Part shown: piece by piece, positions 5,144 to 5,605 of the stretch
How the letters are laid out: every line of letters begins with the position of its first letter
Numbering within the stretch: position 1 is the first letter of the stretch
NCBI GenBank assembly: GCA_021808425.1
Contig: JAKBBS010000213.1
Location: forward strand, 1 to 5,605
DNA: 5,605 nucleotides
Source: Actinomycetes bacterium
GTDB lineage: Bacteria; Actinomycetota; Acidimicrobiia; Acidimicrobiales; Palsa-688
Direction of reading: 5' to 3'
Position numbers and translations under genes: made by a program
Notes under the pieces: model-generated
Database searches by the model: none
What the model was told of the DNA's origin: nothing
Seen by the model: the letters and a program-made list of their open reading frames with translations, nothing else

Positions 5144-5605
5144 GTGTTTCCGCCTATCGAGCCTTACGAGTCGGGATGCTCGACGTCGGGGACGGGCATA
5201 GCGTGTACTGGGAAACATGCGGAAATCCGTCGGGAACTCGTGCGTTGGTTCTACATTGAGGTGCAGGTTCAAGTTGCGGAGGTCAACTTCGGCGCCTATT
5301 CGACTCCAGGCGCCACCGGATCGTCCTATTCGATCAGGGCGGATGCGGGCGGAGCAGACCGCCCGTCGCCACAACGACCGATCTCTCTGCCAACAACACC
5401 GGCAAGCTTTCGACGAAATCGGGGGGCTCCGCCACCATCTCGGCATTGGGCGTTGGGTGATCTACGGTCATTCGTGGAGATTGACACACGGCTTGGCCGT
5501 GTCGGTCCACGACACTCAGCTTGATCGCCACGTCGGGGGCTCCGTCGGCGCGCGCACGCCAGACGACACTGAACCCGCTCGCTTCACGCCTGATAGTCCA
5601 CTCCT
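5144..5605 (+). pseudogene. pip: Proline iminopeptidase (alpha/beta hydrolase), degraded, partial
   Basis: The ancestral enzyme removes N-terminal proline from peptides. From GTG at 5144 (or GTG at 5135) the frame reads FPPIEPYESG, the family's N-terminus. One base is then missing at about 5174-5175, and the match continues from 5176 as MLDVGDGHSVYWETCGNPSG followed by TRALVLH. The oxyanion-hole motif HGGPGSG appears as H-stop-GAGSS, with TGA at 5257. The same frame goes on to HRIVLFDQGGCGRS (normally DQRGCGRS) and TTDLSANNT. A second frameshift near 5406 leads into LRHHLGIGRWVIYGHSW, where the GGSWG nucleophile elbow reads GHSWR: Ser is kept, the last Gly is lost. After the elbow similarity fades, and the frame stays open to the window edge. 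Several independent lesions make this a true pseudogene. It is divergent from the vapBC remnant, with 96 nt between; no promoter or ribosome site is evident. Confidence 0.87.

Noticed and set aside
1..5605. CRISPR array, insertion sequence, integrase or prophage genes
   Set aside because: No regularly spaced repeats, transposase or recombinase motifs, or terminal repeats with target duplications were seen on either strand.

Overview
The window is GC-rich chromosomal DNA that looks bacterial and most likely actinobacterial. The evidence is high-GC codon usage, a tRNA with an encoded CCA, GTG and TTG starts, and several genes with a TANNNT -10 box exactly 7 nt before the start codon and no Shine-Dalgarno, a pattern typical of leaderless actinobacterial transcripts. 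The lineage is inferred from composition and gene style only.

The left part (1-3270) is orderly and intact. On the minus strand a membrane-anchored YceI-domain protein (1473-2288) is followed after 34 nt by an amidase-signature hydrolase (20-1438). Reading away from them on the plus strand is a YdfG-like short-chain dehydrogenase (2402-3148). It converges on a complete tRNA-Ser(GCT) gene on the minus strand (3179-3270). These genes look like ordinary metabolism or envelope housekeeping, and nothing in the sequence ties their functions together.

The right part (3290-5605), starting beside the 5' end of the tRNA, is a gene graveyard. It holds: the C-terminal tail of a nucleotidyltransferase of the kind found in toxin-antitoxin pairs (3329-3574); about 430 nt without a convincing gene (3575-4003), with an AT-rich 63-nt inverted repeat and several smaller dyads; an unrecognised 102-codon ORF (4004-4312); a decayed vapBC-type module on the minus strand (4445-5047), with an amber codon in the conserved KGQVVIPK motif of the AbrB-type antitoxin and a frameshift in the PIN toxin; and, divergent from it, a proline iminopeptidase pseudogene (5144-5605, running off the window) with two frameshifts, a stop in the oxyanion-hole motif and further motif damage.

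I found no intact new system. The most informative points are the precisely placed inactivating lesions in three adjacent genes, the tandem duplication of the promoter-like box ahead of the antitoxin, the AT-rich dyad, and the repeated 7-nt spacing of -10 boxes before start codons. If the assembly comes from error-prone reads, the single-base frameshifts need confirming; the nonsense and missense changes point to real decay.
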